A DNA stretch of 64,000 nt from the NCBI GenBank assembly GCA_949318235.1, contig OX439137.1, positions 7,375,872-7,439,871 of the forward strand, read 5' to 3'. The translations under genes and the position numbers were made by a program. Source of the stretch: Ecdyonurus torrentis. Its lineage: Eukaryota; Arthropoda; Insecta; Ephemeroptera; Heptageniidae. The stretch's first letter is position 1. Every line of letters starts with the position of its first letter. Positions 1 through 56,428 of this stretch are shown in pieces. The notes under the pieces were generated by a model that was not told the DNA's origin, did no database searches, and was given only the letters and a program-made list of their open reading frames with translations.

Positions 1-537
1 GTGATAGAGGTGGCGAAAGTATCTGTAACGATATCAACGTTAATTACTGTAGTTTAAATTTTAAAATATTTACATTTCATCATAATGAACTCATGCAAAA
101 ACAAACATAAATGTCAACGTTGCAGGCGTATTTATAGGGTGGTTTTATTCATGTTAAAGTCGACGTCATAACTGAGTACTAAAAAAAATTGGCCGCAATT
201 TTTTTGAGAGCATTAATTCTGTTAAAAGGTTGAATTAGTACCTTAAGTATGCAATAAAAATAATAATGACCAAAAAATAGCTAATTTTCCATAGAAAATA
301 GCCAAAAACTACGTTTGTCCTATGCTGAGCAATGTTATTCATTGCTCAAGAAGAGCCAGCGAAGAGCATCAAAAAGCACTCAGAATGACGTCATGCGTAC
401 ACACCCTATACGTAAATGTAAGATGTAAATTGTAAGATGCAAAAAAAAAAAAAAAAAAATTACATAAAAATAGAGCGCAACGTAATCTCTAAAAATAGCA
501 TAACAAAATTAGAACTAAATTTCGATGGTTAATTTAC
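1..537 (-). other. Gene A intron 7 (partial)
   Basis: Intronic. Bases 1-85 resemble 37992-38076 in the corresponding intron of gene B (shared GAAAGTATCTG and TTTAAA-rich stretches), which places the next gene A exon (EGF-like 1) shortly left of the window. The rest is a MITE (131-412) and an A tract near 441. Confidence 0.6.
131..412. repeat. MITE, 'TAGGGTGTATGCG' family
   Basis: Ends TTTATAGGGTGG and ACACCCTATA with inner AAAGTCGACGTCAT and GACGTCAT motifs; the core has the TCCTATGCTGAGCAATG stretch shared by the copies near 42241, 44872, 51853 and 54413. Confidence 0.6.
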
Positions 538-8788
<8,251 letters not shown>

Positions 8789-9295
8789 TTTTTTTATCCT
8801 TTTGCTTCAGTTATGTTAATTTATTATTGTTATTCTTCTGTTTTACAATATCATAAAATCAGCAATTTTAGTCACGAGACATTCAACTTCTAAAAAAAAT
8901 AATTTTATAATCAAATAAAGTATTAAAATACATGAAGAATGAGCATCAAATAATTTTTTATTAATTTATATAGTATTAATGATTTTGCTGTTAAAATTCA
9001 TTCGATTTTTAACAACAAAGTTATAACAGGACTTGCTTTATGTCAGAGTATTAAAATTAAAAATCTCAAATAAATAAATAAATGAATAAATAAATAATAA
9101 AAAATTTAAAAAATAAAAAATAAATTTGGCAGTACAAGTTAACTGAAAAAAAAAATGCATTTCATTATTCAAATTTCAAATTTTCTTTATTTCTCTCTTT
9201 CCTTCAATCGTATACAATATACATCGTATTCGTCAAGGTTAATTAACAGACAGAAAAAGTCAAAACACTTACATATACTATAATATATGAATATG

Positions 9296-9374
9296 AGGTA
9301 AATATGAATGTAAAAGTAGCACCAAATGTGCATATTATGCACATTTGGTGCTACTTTTACATTCATATTTACCT
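9296..9374. repeat. Perfect hairpin with 39-bp arms
   Basis: AGGTAAATATGAATGTAAAA opens the left arm; the right arm is its exact complement over all 39 bases with a single-base loop at 9335. About 510 bp upstream of the gene A start codon. Confidence 0.85.
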
Positions 9375-10574
9375 TTCTATTTCTCTAAAGAAAAATGTGC
9401 TTTCTTCTAAAATTTGATTTAACCAAGTATAATAAAAACTTTGTAAATTATGAGGATTTTACATAATACAAATAATAACAGTTATTTTGTACATCATAAT
9501 AATTTCTACGTTTCAAAGTAAAAAATATTTATATCATGACATACACATTAATTACGTTATTTATTTCTTATATACTTAAAATATACTTATTTATTTATAC
9601 ATATAAATTTTTAATATCAATGGCAAAATAATAATAATAATTTTTAATAGACTAAATACTTACAACTAATGGTTGTTGTAATTACCACTGCAAATCAGGA
9701 ACTGATATCAGAATTAATAATAAGAATCATAAATCATTACTAAATAATTATAGGGCGTGTCTTTAAATTATATTTATTTAAGTTTTATTTCATTTCCTTC
9801 CTTTCCTGATTATATTACGTATAGCCATACATGAAAATCAGTGCGGTTAAAGGAGAGAGGCTTGTAAATTTTGCAGCAAATACCGTGTAAAATATCAATA
9901 TAGAATAATTATTTACTATTTAAATAAAATAATTATGGAAAAGTTATTCTATAACACCTGTTCTTAAGGTATACCCTCCCATTCGCACATACAAAAATTA
10001 AACGTAATTATTATGTAAGCTTCTTTATCACAATTTGTATAATATTACATAATGTATGCTATTCAACATGAATATTATAATATATGTGACAAAGAATAAA
10101 TATAATGGGATGGTCGTAATGACGCGTAAAATCACATAACTGTTACGTGCAGATACTAAAGTCAATATTATTGTGTTCGTAAAACCTGTTCTCTGCACCA
10201 AAAATGACGATCGCCTATGGTTATTCAAATGGAATGCGCATTTTTAGTGCAATAGAACAGAGTTTACGAACAGCATTAACGTTATTTTACGTGAAAGTTA
10301 CGTGAATTTACGCGTTATTGTGAATAGAATATTATGTCGTTACAGCGAATAGTCTGACCAAGTTAAGAAAGTAGCTGTCAGTTTGAGTGATATTAGACCC
10401 GCCAGGAGGCTAGACTGGCTAGACGAAAAAATTAAGTATATTAGACAACTTCACATAAACAGGACATTTCACTGGCAAGGTTGATCACTGGCAAGAGTCA
10501 TCATTAGTTTTATGTTAATTTTGGCCTGGATAGAGCTAACTATGTTGAATTGCTTTTTTTTTTTTTTTTTTTTT

Positions 10575-10870
10575 AAATTTCTCGCTTCAGATCAGGTAAA
10601 AATCGGAGTATTCAAAATGTATTCTTTTTATATTCATTTACTACCCTTTACCTGAGAAGTGTATTGAAACTGTATTCATTTACTACCCATATGTATTCAC
10701 TCGAAAAAAGGCAATAAAAATTTAGTATTCTTTTTGTATTTATCCAGAAAAAGTATTCATTTTGTTTGAATTTGACACAAAAGAATACAAAATGAATACA
10801 ATGTAGTATTCTTTTTGTATTTTTTACCTGGATATGAATACTTATTGAATACTCCTCATTTTTGTCTGAT
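10575..10870. repeat. Foldback of GTATTC/GAATAC words
   Basis: The ends TCAGATCAGGTAAAAATCGG and ATTTTTGTCTGA look inverted; many GTATTC and GAATAC words lie between. Confidence 0.5.
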
Positions 10871-10929
10871 TAATCATTAAAACACGTTAAATCAACATCA
10901 TTATTAAGTAAAACGCACAAATTAAAATG

Positions 10930-11220
10930 TATTTAAGGTTCGATTGAGCCTCAGTGAAAGAAAAAAGGTGAAAAGTGTGCTTAAAGTTGACTCCAAATGA
11001 GAGACTAGGTTGCGGCAGAAATGTCAGTTTAACTTCGTCAATCTTGCAAATATATAACAAAAAATACATATTATATAAAATGTCATTTTGATCCATATTT
11101 TAAAAATTCAGCTTTGAGAAACTGACATTAGTGGCAGAACACAGACCATCATTTGGAGGAACTTTTGAGCACACTTTTTACCTCTTTCCTTTCACTGGAG
11201 CTCAATCACTTCATAAATAC
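10930..11220. repeat. Imperfect inverted repeat
   Basis: AGTGAAAGAAAAAAGGTGAA with AAAGTGTGC at the left, and GAGCACACTTTTTACCTC with CTTTCACTGGAGC at the right, pair imperfectly. Confidence 0.5.
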
Positions 11221-11711
11221 TTTTTGATTGTTGATTTTTATTTTATATAATGATGTGTGATTTAATATGTTTTCATAATTTTGAACCAACAAATTAAACC
11301 CCTCAATTTAACATGATAAGCCCTAAACCTGGCCAAAATTAACATAAAACCAGTGATAAACCTGATGACGCTTGCATGTGCTGTGTCCTGATTATGTGAC
11401 GTTTTCTATTGAAAAACAAAATTTTCTATTGTTTGTCAATTTGGTATAATAGAAGTATGGAAAGATTATGGCTGTGACATTATCTGTTCTTTGGTATACT
11501 ATACTTTATTATTATTTTCTTTTTTGTAACTGTTTTTTCTTGCTACGTAGTGTTATTATTTCTCTCTTATTATAATTTTGTATGTAATCAAAAATTTCAA
11601 AGATGTTTTCTGATGGGGTTAGGTGTAAGAGTGGGCCAGACATATTGTCAGGCTTAAACCTCACCCTTTTCAAAAATGTGTATTTTTTCTATGCATTTTT
11701 TAATAAAGACG

Positions 11712-11845
<134 letters not shown>

Positions 11846-12704
11846 ATACTGTCCTGTCAATAGGAATAGGGACGTACGTGTATACGAATAAAATAATAAC
11901 AACAAATCATTTTTTAAGCAATAATTATTTTATTGAAAAGCTTATATAAATGTTATTATTATACATATAAGAAAAGATACAGTTATTTTAGTGATATTTG
12001 TAAACCTTGTTGATTTGCAACAAAAAATGCGCATTATATTTGAAATTGAATATAGCCATAGTTGATCGTCATTTTAGTAACAGAAAACAGGGTTTATACG
12101 AACAGCATTATACTTGACAAAATATATAAAGCTAAAGCATTATTATAAAGAAAGATGTTATGTATGACCAGGTTGTAAAATTCGTGAATTTAAGATTTTC
12201 CAAGTCTTTCGAGGAAATTTGAGAGGGAAATTTAAATTTTAAATGTTCACGAACTTGAACCTGTACACAAATATTCGCAAACATCATTTGCGCAATCTCA
12301 TTACTGATGAGGATATCGTTGTTCTTTAACAAAACCTTTAAATCAAAATACTTATTAACTTGTTTAAAACTTAAATTACAAGCACAGAGTTAAATTAAAA
12401 TGAGGTTTATTTATACAAAATATAAATTATGTATTATTTAATTATAACTATATATAAAATTGCGTAATAAAACATTATTATTATAAAAAAGACAAAGAAC
12501 TATAAAGAGATTTAGTAATTATTAAATATGTTGCTAAAAAATTCTTTCTTTGATTTTGGCAAAGCAGTAATTTTTAAATTTAAACATAAATAAATGAAAG
12601 AAATATTTAAAAAAATATAAAATTATTTCTATACACGTCATTGCTAAGAAAATAATAAAAATTACAAACTATAAATTATATATATATAAATATGTATGTA
12701 TGTG

Positions 12705-12742
<38 letters not shown>

Positions 12743-13077
12743 AACACACACGCACACAATATTATTATATAGTATTATATTAATTCTAATACTTATAAGA
12801 AAATGGATTACGTATATAATTATTTTATGAATTATTAAATAAAATGCATTAAATATTATTTCTTATTATTATACATTTAAAAAAATAACTATTATTGCTG
12901 ATATTAAGTATAAACATATTTATAATGTAGAGTTCTATAGAACTCTATAGAGTTCTTAAAATACATAAAATTATGTTTTTGTTGTCTTATTCTACCACGT
13001 ATAAAATCTGAGTCACTCATTGGAATGATGACACTCATAGACATACGAATTAACATAAAAATACCACACTGGACTAT

Positions 13078-13134
13078 GTTATTTAATGCTCACTAATGGC
13101 GTCGACTTTTGCATGATTGCAATCACCCTATAAG
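13078..13134. repeat. Solo end of the 'TAGGGTGTATGCG' MITE in the gene B 3' flank
   Basis: GCGTCGACTTTTGCATGA followed by ATCACCCTATAAG looks like one terminus of the family. It also holds an ATTAAA word on the minus strand (13082-13087), 57 bases after the gene B stop, which might serve as poly(A) signal. Confidence 0.35.
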
Positions 13135-13143
13135 TTTTTCAAG

Positions 13144-47485
<34,342 letters not shown>

Positions 47486-47562
47486 GTTTTTATCTTCTAC
47501 TTCTATTTTATGCTTATTATTCATAAATTTCTTCACAAATCATCTCGAAGTCAGGTATTTGT
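47486..47562 (-). promoter_or_regulatory. Conserved 5' leader of gene B
   Basis: The bases upstream of the B start (CTTCGAGATGATTTGTGAAG, then AATAATAAGCATAAA) match the region upstream of the gene C start. This marks the inner end of the inverted duplication and the probable 5' UTR. No clear TATA box or initiator could be assigned. Confidence 0.5.
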
Positions 47563-48129
47563 AATCAGAAATCCTTTGAGTTCCTTAAATATAAAAAAGT
47601 ATATACTGAATTAAACAGAATGAAAATAATAGCAGTCAGGTCTCTGTATAAACCTTGAATAGCAGTGTTGTAGTTGCTTATTAGTGAATAAAGATCATAT
47701 CAGATCAATATAATTCTATCTTGATCAATTCTATATCAATATCACAAAAATACGAGAAGAACAAACCAAGATCAGCAGATTTTAAATCATTAGTGATCTA
47801 ACAATAACATTTAAAAAAAATAAAAATAAAATAATAAAATTTATTTTTTTAAAATATATTTTAAAAATTTTCATTTAATTATCCTCTAAACGTGGTCTAA
47901 ATGCAATTTTCCAGATGACTATGTTCCCTTGCACAATATAAGAATACAAAATCCTTTCATTATTATATTATTATGAATGTTTAAAAACATTATATATATG
48001 AAATGCTTAATGAGTATATACACTACAGTTTTAAGCTACACTAAAGCCTCTACTAATTTGTATAATTTTGTCACAGTGTAGAAGATACTTTTTATAAAAC
48101 TGAGAATAATATAAATTTAGGTATAGATT

Positions 48130-48462
48130 TAAGCCATAGACCCCATAACACAGCATGTGCTTTTTAATGACTAAACACAAAATGGGATCTTCAAAACTGA
48201 TAACAATTTTTACCAGAATGTTAATGTAGCCCCACGAGAGAGCGTGAAATTACTGTAAAGTATGCAATTTACGTGACCATTCATGTTTCTGACGTCAAAA
48301 ACATGCAAAAATTAATAAAAAAAATGTTGTGCGCGTTGCATACATCGAAGTTTTCTGATCACTGCTACAGAAGGTTTGAGACAAACAAAAGGTATTTATG
48401 TAAGTCCCATCAAGTTTTTTTTTTGTATAAATGGTCATGTTTTCTTCTGGTCTATTCCTTTC
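48130..48462. repeat. MITE, 'AAAGCCATAGACCAC' family
   Basis: Begins AAGCCATAGACCCCATAA; same GTAGCCCCACGAGAGAGCG core; ends TCTGGTCTATTCCTTT. Intergenic. Confidence 0.7.
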
Positions 48463-50511
48463 ATAAGTTTTTTTTGTAGTCATTTATAACCAAACACGTT
48501 AATGTCAAGTTAACTATATACCATTAAGTTTTTTCTATAATATAAATTTTAAACATTGCAAAAAGTAACGTTATAGATTATCAAAAATTTAATTTAATTT
48601 AGCAATATGTATCAAGTTACTTTTCAAAACTAATTGTTTTCTTTCTACTGACTAAATTAAAAATCTAGATACAAGGCAAGAGAAATAATAAATACAATTT
48701 TTTTATAAATATAATTTAAATATTAAAAAATAAGTCATTAAAAATACATGTCTTATTTTAACAACGCTGATAACGTTATAGTTGACATAAAGAGTAACGT
48801 TATATAGTAAGGGAAAAATTAGAGTTATCGTTAAAGTTACAGCGTTAAATGAAATTAACTTAACGTTAATAGAAAATTTAGATAACGATTGCAAGACTGA
48901 TTAATAAATACTATTAAAAAGCGAGAAAAAAATATATGAAATTAAAATATACAACTAATTTAACACTTACATAATATTGGTGATTGATTTCTATATTTTC
49001 ACTGCAAATTAACACAGACCTTAAAATAGCACACATAAATTACAGAATTAACAGAATAAAAACTAGGTGTGTCTATGTATTAAAAAAGTATTGACTTATT
49101 TACATTTTAGTATATTTTCTTCCTTCCTTATGTTCATTAATTTTGTGTGGTTTAAAATTGTGTTTATTTATTATTATTTTTTTTTTTTTAGAATTTATAG
49201 AATTTTGTTCCTGACCAATATTTCCGTTAAGCAAACACTTTTGTTTTTATAATATGATGTTGTTTTATATTTTTTATTGCTACATTTAGTGATAACACAG
49301 AATCGAACTATGTGCTGGGGTACAAAACGGAAAACCAACACACTTGAAAGAGGAATTACAGGGGGGGGGGGGGGGGGATGACCTTTTGGTGATCGACGCA
49401 GTAGCGTTTTATTTTTTTACACACTTGTTTCATTCGTCTAATTTTAAAATAAATACAGAGTAACCTAATATTGCATTTCTACCGAGATGAATGCCTGTTT
49501 CATAATTTTTTATGTTTTTTTTATATATATAATAATGTGTATATCATATAATTATATATTTACAACTCCCATCACAAGAGATTAGTTAAGAAGGCTGCAA
49601 ATATAGAACTTAAAAATTATGGAGCCTTAGTCTTTATTGAGGTTTGCTATTAAAAATGTGTAGGAAGCTCTAATACTAGTGCAGTAATTAAGGAAATTAA
49701 ACTTCGTATAGAAAATCTCTCTCCCTCTCTCTCTCTCTTGCTCTTTCAACTTGCGTTTATACACGTACAAAAATAAATAAGTAATAATTATGCTAGCTTA
49801 TTTTCAGCACAAATTGTTCAATAAAGCATAATAAATGCTATACTGCATAATAAATATGTTACATAGCATAAATATTATGTTGTAAAGTATAATTGTTTAT
49901 GTTGTTCTAATTTAGCATTATTTATGCTATAGTAACATAAATGTAGCATAAATTATGTGATCTATTCTTTCCGTGTACGTAGATATAATTCAACTAGCCC
50001 AAAATACCATTTTAACAAACAATATCCAATAATTATTATTATTTTATTATACCCCCGTAAAAAAATGCTTATAATTTAACTCATGACACTTAAAAAAAAA
50101 AAAAGACATTAAAGATAAAAAAAAAAAGGATTCAAATGAGTAATTTTTCTTAAGTTACTTTTTGTTTATTTTGCTTTCTTATTTTTTGGATTAGTTTTAA
50201 ATATATATATAAATAATTCATGGTAATTACAATTAGCGTCAAAATTGCCTGCCAATAGTGCCAATACTTTCATACATGTTAGTTCATGATGTTCTAACTT
50301 CACCCATTATTTTACAAGTACTAGAGCATTATACTTATTTTTCACTTTACATTTTAGGCCATATCAACCAATACCTTTTTGATGTAATCTGTCAATATTT
50401 AATATTTAAAGAAACAATGATCAAAGAAAATGTATTCTGAAACAGGAATACATTTTTTTAATAATGAAATATTAAGTTATCTTTAAATTAGACAAAAGAA
50501 GCACTTGTCTT

Positions 50512-50852
50512 AAAGCCATAGATCACATAAAACAACATGTGCGTTTTAATGAATAAACACGAAATGGGATTTTCAAAACTGATGACAATTTTTACCAGAA
50601 TGTTAATGTAGCCCCACGAGAGAGCGTGAAAAATCTGTAAAGTATGCATTTCGCTCAAAAATTCATGTTTATGACGTCAGAAACATGCAAAAATTAGTAT
50701 GAAAATGTTGTGCGGGTTGCATAAATGGAATTTTTCTAATTACTGCTACGGAGCTACTGTTCGGTTTTGAGACAAACTAAAGTTATTTATGTAAATCCCA
50801 TCAATTGTTTTGTGATATAAATGCTTATGTTTTTCTCTGGTATATTCCTTTA
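50512..50852. repeat. MITE, 'AAAGCCATAGACCAC' family, first of a tandem pair
   Basis: Full-length copy; its right end abuts the next copy without spacer. Confidence 0.7.
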
Positions 50853-51189
50853 AAGCCATAGACCACATGAAACGTGTTCTTTTTAAAGATTTAACACAAA
50901 ATTGGATCTCCAAAACTGGTAAAAATTTTTTACCAGAATGTAAATGTGGCCCCACAGGAGAACGTGAAAATACTATAAAGTATGATATTTGAATGACAAT
51001 TCCGGTTTCTGACTTCAGAATCCGGCAAAAATTAGAATAAAAATATTTAAAATGTTATACAGGTTGTATAAATTTTCTGATCACTGCTACGGCGTACATT
51101 TAGGTTTTGAGACAAACTAATTTTATTTATTTAAATCTCATGTAAAGCTTTGTGAAAAACATTATGTTTTCTAAGGCTATGCCTTTTAA
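50853..51189. repeat. MITE, 'AAAGCCATAGACCAC' family, second of a tandem pair
   Basis: Begins AAAGCCATAGACCACATGAA; more diverged than the copy before it (CCCCACAGGAGAACG in place of CCCCACGAGAGAGCG). Confidence 0.65.
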
Positions 51190-51852
51190 AAAAGAAAAAA
51201 AAATCTCGCAGCGCTCACTAGTAGTCCAATGCTACCCCCCTTCCTCTTGAGGGTGGACTCTTCGAGGTTTTACATCCCGGCAAATATAGTTCGATCCTAT
51301 TGTACCAATATATTTTTTTGTACATACAATAAATTGTTGCTATAGGAAATATTGGTCAGGAACAAAATGTTTTATTTCATCACACAACATAAGAAATTCT
51401 AAAGAATATAATTGTTTATCTCAAACCTCACCGCACTTCCTGTTTATATGACGAACACAAGGAAGCAGGAACAAATTGAACTAAAATGTAAGCTACTTAA
51501 CATATTTCAATACAAAGACACACCTAATTTTTATTAGTTAATTCAGTTATTTGCGTATTTTTTATTGTTATTAAGGTGTGATATCAGTGTTTCATTTTAT
51601 TTCAATCACCAATATTTGTAAGTATTAAATTATAGTTACATATTTTTAGTTTTATACATTATTTATAGCTGTTTGATATTAATAATTTTTAAGTAAAGTT
51701 ATATAGTACTCAGAGTTATAAAAAACAATGTATAGAGACTATAGTTTGGAACTGTTATATGGTATACTTATTAAACATTTCATGTATATTAGTTTTTAAT
51801 ATGCAAATTGCATGCATAGAGAATACCTCCTAATATTGTTCAAAATTCAATA

Positions 51853-52290
51853 AGGTTGTATGCGCATGACGTCAGATTTAATGCGCTTGGGTGGAGTAAA
51901 AAACCAAACATTATAGACCCCTTGTACATCCTTGCGCTTTGTGGCCATGTTTGTGGTGCCTATTGCATTTTCCAGCATAGGGGAAACATTATTTCTCCTA
52001 ATTTTTCACATAAAAAAGAGTTTTTTTTAACTGTACGAATTTTTCTCATATTCATCGAACTTGTTAGGAGCTACAAATGAGGCTTGGATTAAGGTTTAAA
52101 GCTTCTTTTGCTATTAAAAAAATTAAAAATGACGTTTTTCCTATGCTGGTCTATGTATTCTTGACCAACAAAATGGCGGCTCTTAAATATGAGTGAAACT
52201 GGTCTATACTCGCAGCATAGGACAAACTTATTGTTTGGCTATTTTATTTGCTATTCTTTGATATTCTGTTATAATGCTTAAATAAGGTTT
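51853..52290. repeat. MITE remnants, 'AGCATAGGACAAAC' family
   Basis: Left part has TGCGCATGACGTCAG and a GCATAGGGGAAAC core; a second GCATAGGACAAAC core follows near 52208, so two elements may be nested. The right end is unclear. Confidence 0.4.
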
Positions 52291-52689
52291 TGTAAACTAG
52301 GGTTGTGAAGCCCTTATAACGTCTTTATAATTGCATATTCATAATTATCATATTGGTTAATGTTTACTTGTGTAATGATTTGAGAGCATATTATAATCAA
52401 TTACACTAATGTTTAAAGAGCTACTGGCATAAAAAAAAACTTTGTGGGTACAGATGCTCCGAGTAACTCATTAAGAATAATCTGTTATAAACTTTGGTAC
52501 GAGCTTCGCTCTGAATTGTGTTGTATTTTTAAAAATAATGTTGAGAAAAAATTGCTAGCTCGCTATTTAACGCCTAGGTTTTAATGTGTTTAAATTGTAT
52601 TGAAAATAGCATTAAAATTATACTGTGTTTAAATAACGTTTCGTGAAAGTTACACCGTCTTAAATTTTATTTATTTTTTTAAATTGTTA

Positions 52690-52886
52690 TTGAGTTGGCT
52701 TATAAGTCATCAACATCAGGATGTTTCTGCGTTCACCTAAGAGTTAGTAATTGTATTGTTGTTTTGTATATATTAAATAATGTTGTTTATGTATTATTAT
52801 ATTGGCATATGTTTTAGCCAAGGTTCATGTAGGTTGGAAAAACCCTCTATGCGCTTTAAATAAAGATCTATTATTATTATTATTAT
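52690..52886 (+). mobile_element. LINE-like 3' tail
   Basis: GTTGGAAAAACCCTCTATGC then AATAAAGATC and (TAT)n, typical of 3' ends of non-LTR retroelements. No reverse-transcriptase coding remains. Confidence 0.45.
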
Positions 52887-54412
52887 GAGATGGGACTATA
52901 TACATACACCATATTTTGTCCCTTAACCCTTCTGTACTCTCAGAAACTGGGGAGAAAACTTATAAAGTAAGTAATCCATGCTACATTTTCTATTGTAGAC
53001 CCGGAATTGATAACATTCATGAATTCCTAATATTGCCTACTTTAAGCCTATGGTTCAGCGGTCCTTTCTTATAGCAATTTTCTTATCGCAGCAATAAAGT
53101 TTGGACCATGCTTACTTAATGGACGCTATTGCATGGGTGCATGGGATAAGAATTGCGCTAAGAATTGACCGCTGTCATAGGCTTTACAGTTTTTTGAACC
53201 ACTGTTTGTGAGGGTACAGAAGGGATATAATATGTGTCTATGAATAATGATACGATCTTATAAATTTTACGTTTTTAATTAAATTTTTTGAGGCCAGTAG
53301 CTCTTTTAAGAAGTATATACTACTCATCATACCATTGCATCGATATTATATAGCCTCTACCAGCTTGCAAATGCACTACATGGAAATGGAAATGTATAAA
53401 TAACAAATAAACATTTGTTATTTGTTTGTTAAATTGCATATGTTTCAATTGAAGTCTTTTTTCCAGATCTCAATCGGTCTATATATAATCTGAGAAAGAT
53501 ACTTAGTTTGGTAAGCTCTCTCTCTTTCTCTCTCTCCCTATAAGTATATATTAAAACAAAATTAAGACAAGTTTTAAGTATATTTTTACCAAAATGATTA
53601 AATGATCCAGTGCAAACACGTTCAAAATGGGTCTAAAATTTATTATATACTATCATTCCATGTTATAAACAACTTTATTTATTTATTTATTTGTTAAACA
53701 AAAACAGGCTTGCACCCAATACATTGGAGATACACTCACAGTACAAATAATCAATGAATTACATTACATTTTTTTTTTTTTTTTTTTTTTTTGTTATGAG
53801 AATTTGAAAGAAATAGTGAAGCATTAAATCTCCGCAATGACGGTTTTCGAGCTGTATATTATTCCAGTATGTTCACAGAAATACTGCTGCGCGGTAGAAT
53901 TACATTGTTACTGTGCATATTTTACTCATCTATATCGTTTCACAGTTTTAGCAGGGATTTTGCGCAAATTTTGTTAAAAAAAAAAAAAGTTTTTTCTATT
54001 CTTTATTGCAATATGATGTTAAAAACTAATAGATATTTTTCAACATAAAAAAAAAGTCATAAGGTAGAAAATAATTTCACCACTATAACCAAAGCAAAGG
54101 GACACCAGCAGGCCAAACTTTCTTTTAATTTAAGCGTGAGGTACATGACCTGGGTTTATACCTAACTATCAAACTGAAATACTATTTAGAAGATACGAAT
54201 TTAAAGTATTGTTCCTTTTTTTCAAAGAGGCCGTTTTACTGTCTGTAAAATATATATAAATGTAAACAAACTGTCTAATAGATCAAAATCTAAGATAAAT
54301 CAGGAAACTTAAATGACTGAAATAGAGTGGTCATACGTCATCAGATTAACTCATAATCATAGGAAACGAATACAAATTAGTATGACAGTGATAACAGGTT
54401 TGATATCAAAAG

Positions 54413-54722
54413 CTATAGGGTCTATGCATTCATGTTAAAGTCGACGCCATGTTGGATAACTCAATAACATGGGTGGCATAGGAAAAAAATCATTTTGTCA
54501 GTTTAAAAACACTATGCAATATTTTTGGGAGCATTGATGCTGTAAATATGTTGAATTAGTATCTGAAGTATGTGAGAAAAATAACAAATAACAAAAAATT
54601 AACCAATTTCCCAAAGAAAATTGGCTTAAATGAAGTTTGTCCTATGCTGAGCAATGTTATGGACTACTCCAGTATGGCCTACAAGCGCAATAAATATGAC
54701 GTCATCCGCATACACCCTATAG
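54413..54722. repeat. MITE, 'TAGGGTGTATGCG' family, apparently complete
   Basis: Starts CTATAGGGTCTATGC and ends GCATACACCCTATAG, an inverted terminal repeat. It contains GTCGACGCCATG and GACGTCATCC near opposite ends. Confidence 0.65.
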
Positions 54723-55047
54723 CCTCACAAAGAACAAAGAGAGTATTAAAAAATACAAAAGTATTTATAGTATACAAATTCTTATAACAAGGGCGTATTT
54801 AGGGATTATTTCTTATATTGTAACGTATAATAGGGAAAAAATAGCATAGCAAAAATATGCAATAAGCTCCTTGAAATATAATGATAACGCATTATAGATA
54901 TTATGTAAAGGTGGGAAAAAAGCTATACTTAGCGGTATTTGATTAAAAAGTTATAAAGAAAAACAGTTCTAAAATTTTGCACAGTAATACCATTGAAGTT
55001 AGCTAAATTCAATTGTAATACAATAGAATATCTTCAATAATGCAAGC

Positions 55048-55048
<1 letters not shown>

Positions 55049-55087
<39 letters not shown>

Positions 55088-55103
55088 AGGGGGGGGGGGG
55101 GGG
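55049..55103. repeat. A38-G15 homopolymer pair
   Basis: A run of 38 A, then C, A and about 15 G. Possible assembly weak point. Confidence 0.85.
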
Positions 55104-55388
55104 CATCATGTTAGATTTTAAATAAGTTTTTATACTTTCGATTCAAATGTAATTACTCAGCATTTTTGTTGTTAAATTTCAAAATAACTTGTACTAACTT
55201 AATAATCTTTACTATTAAAATTTTTAAATTAATAAATTTATATATTAAATTAAAATGAATAATATAATAATATACATGATACATAGTACATACATACAAA
55301 TCAATCATATATAATATTATGCAACCAAATTTATGAAAGATTTGTAAATCTGGCATGATTGGGTCTAATATTATGAAAATAGATTCTA

Positions 55389-55389
55389 A

Positions 55390-55428
<39 letters not shown>

Positions 55429-55430
55429 AA
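55389..55430. repeat. (AAAT)n microsatellite
   Basis: About ten units, 270 bp upstream of gene C. Confidence 0.9.
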
Positions 55431-55629
55431 AGCAGTAAAACATTATTAAACAATTGAAAATTTAAACATGGATGATATAAACTATTTTGAAAATTTTACA
55501 AATTTTAAGACACTACAGTTCTTGATGCACATAATTATATTTTACATATAATTATATGTACTATTAATTTGATACTAAAAGTTTTAATAATATAAATTTT
55601 AGAAATTGAAAGACTTTGTGAATAACACC

Positions 55630-55699
55630 ATTGCCTTCGAGATGATGTGTGAAGGAAATAAAGGATAATAAGCATAAACTTGCAGCGAAGGACAAAAAT
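55630..55699 (+). promoter_or_regulatory. Conserved 5' leader of gene C
   Basis: CTTCGAGATGATGTGTGAAG and GATAATAAGCATAAA precede the ATG, matching gene B. Probable 5' UTR; the transcription start is not determined. Confidence 0.5.
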
Positions 55700-55751
55700 A
55701 TGAAAGAACATATTTGGTTACTTTTATGTGTAATATTTATAAAAGGAACAG
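55700..55751 (+). CDS. Gene C exon 1: start codon and signal peptide
   Basis: MKEHIWLLLCVIFIKGT, then donor GTATGT. Four residue changes and no silent change against gene B. Confidence 0.82.
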
Positions 55752-56332
55752 GTATGTTTTATATTTTAATTGATTCATTTTTAAACATGACATTAAATTT
55801 TTTTTTTTTACTTATCTTATGGTCTGTTTACATATTTCATTTTTTTAATAAATAAACTGAACTTGATTTCAGAAAATTTATTTATTGATTGAATATTGAT
55901 AACTATTTCGTATTGTTAAACGTTTCATATTGATAATTTTAGGTCTTACAACAGTATTGATTTTTAAATACGTATCTTATATTCATATATTATATGTAAT
56001 GCTTTTTTTGTCAAAAATATTACTATATAATAATATTTCAAAACATGATCCGGAATGCAGGAATTAAATTAGTTAGTTAATCTGTATTGAAAAAAATAAT
56101 GCAAAATATGAAATTTGGGCAAATTGCCTTATCTTTGACATAATTCAATACTGCAAGTACAATGTAAAACAAAATAAGTCAACGTAATATAAAGATTAAA
56201 TGATTATAATATAATTTAATTAGCGATTTTTAAAATTTATAAGTAAACTTGTTACCATGATCTTGTACCACTGAATTGACCATGATTACACAATAATATA
56301 GATTAAATATGTTTATAAGCTTATATAAAATA

Positions 56333-56428
<96 letters not shown>

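Larger units (their letters stand above)
47486..55699. other. Intergenic region between head-to-head genes B and C
   Basis: 8.2 kb with no supported coding sequence. The ends carry matching 5' leaders of B and C. Between them lie three copies of the 'AAAGCCATAGACCAC' element, two of the 'AGCATAGGACAAAC' element, a LINE-like 3' tail and homopolymer runs. From about 48500 to 50500 I see only AT-rich unique sequence and a G run at 49361-49377. Confidence 0.55.
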
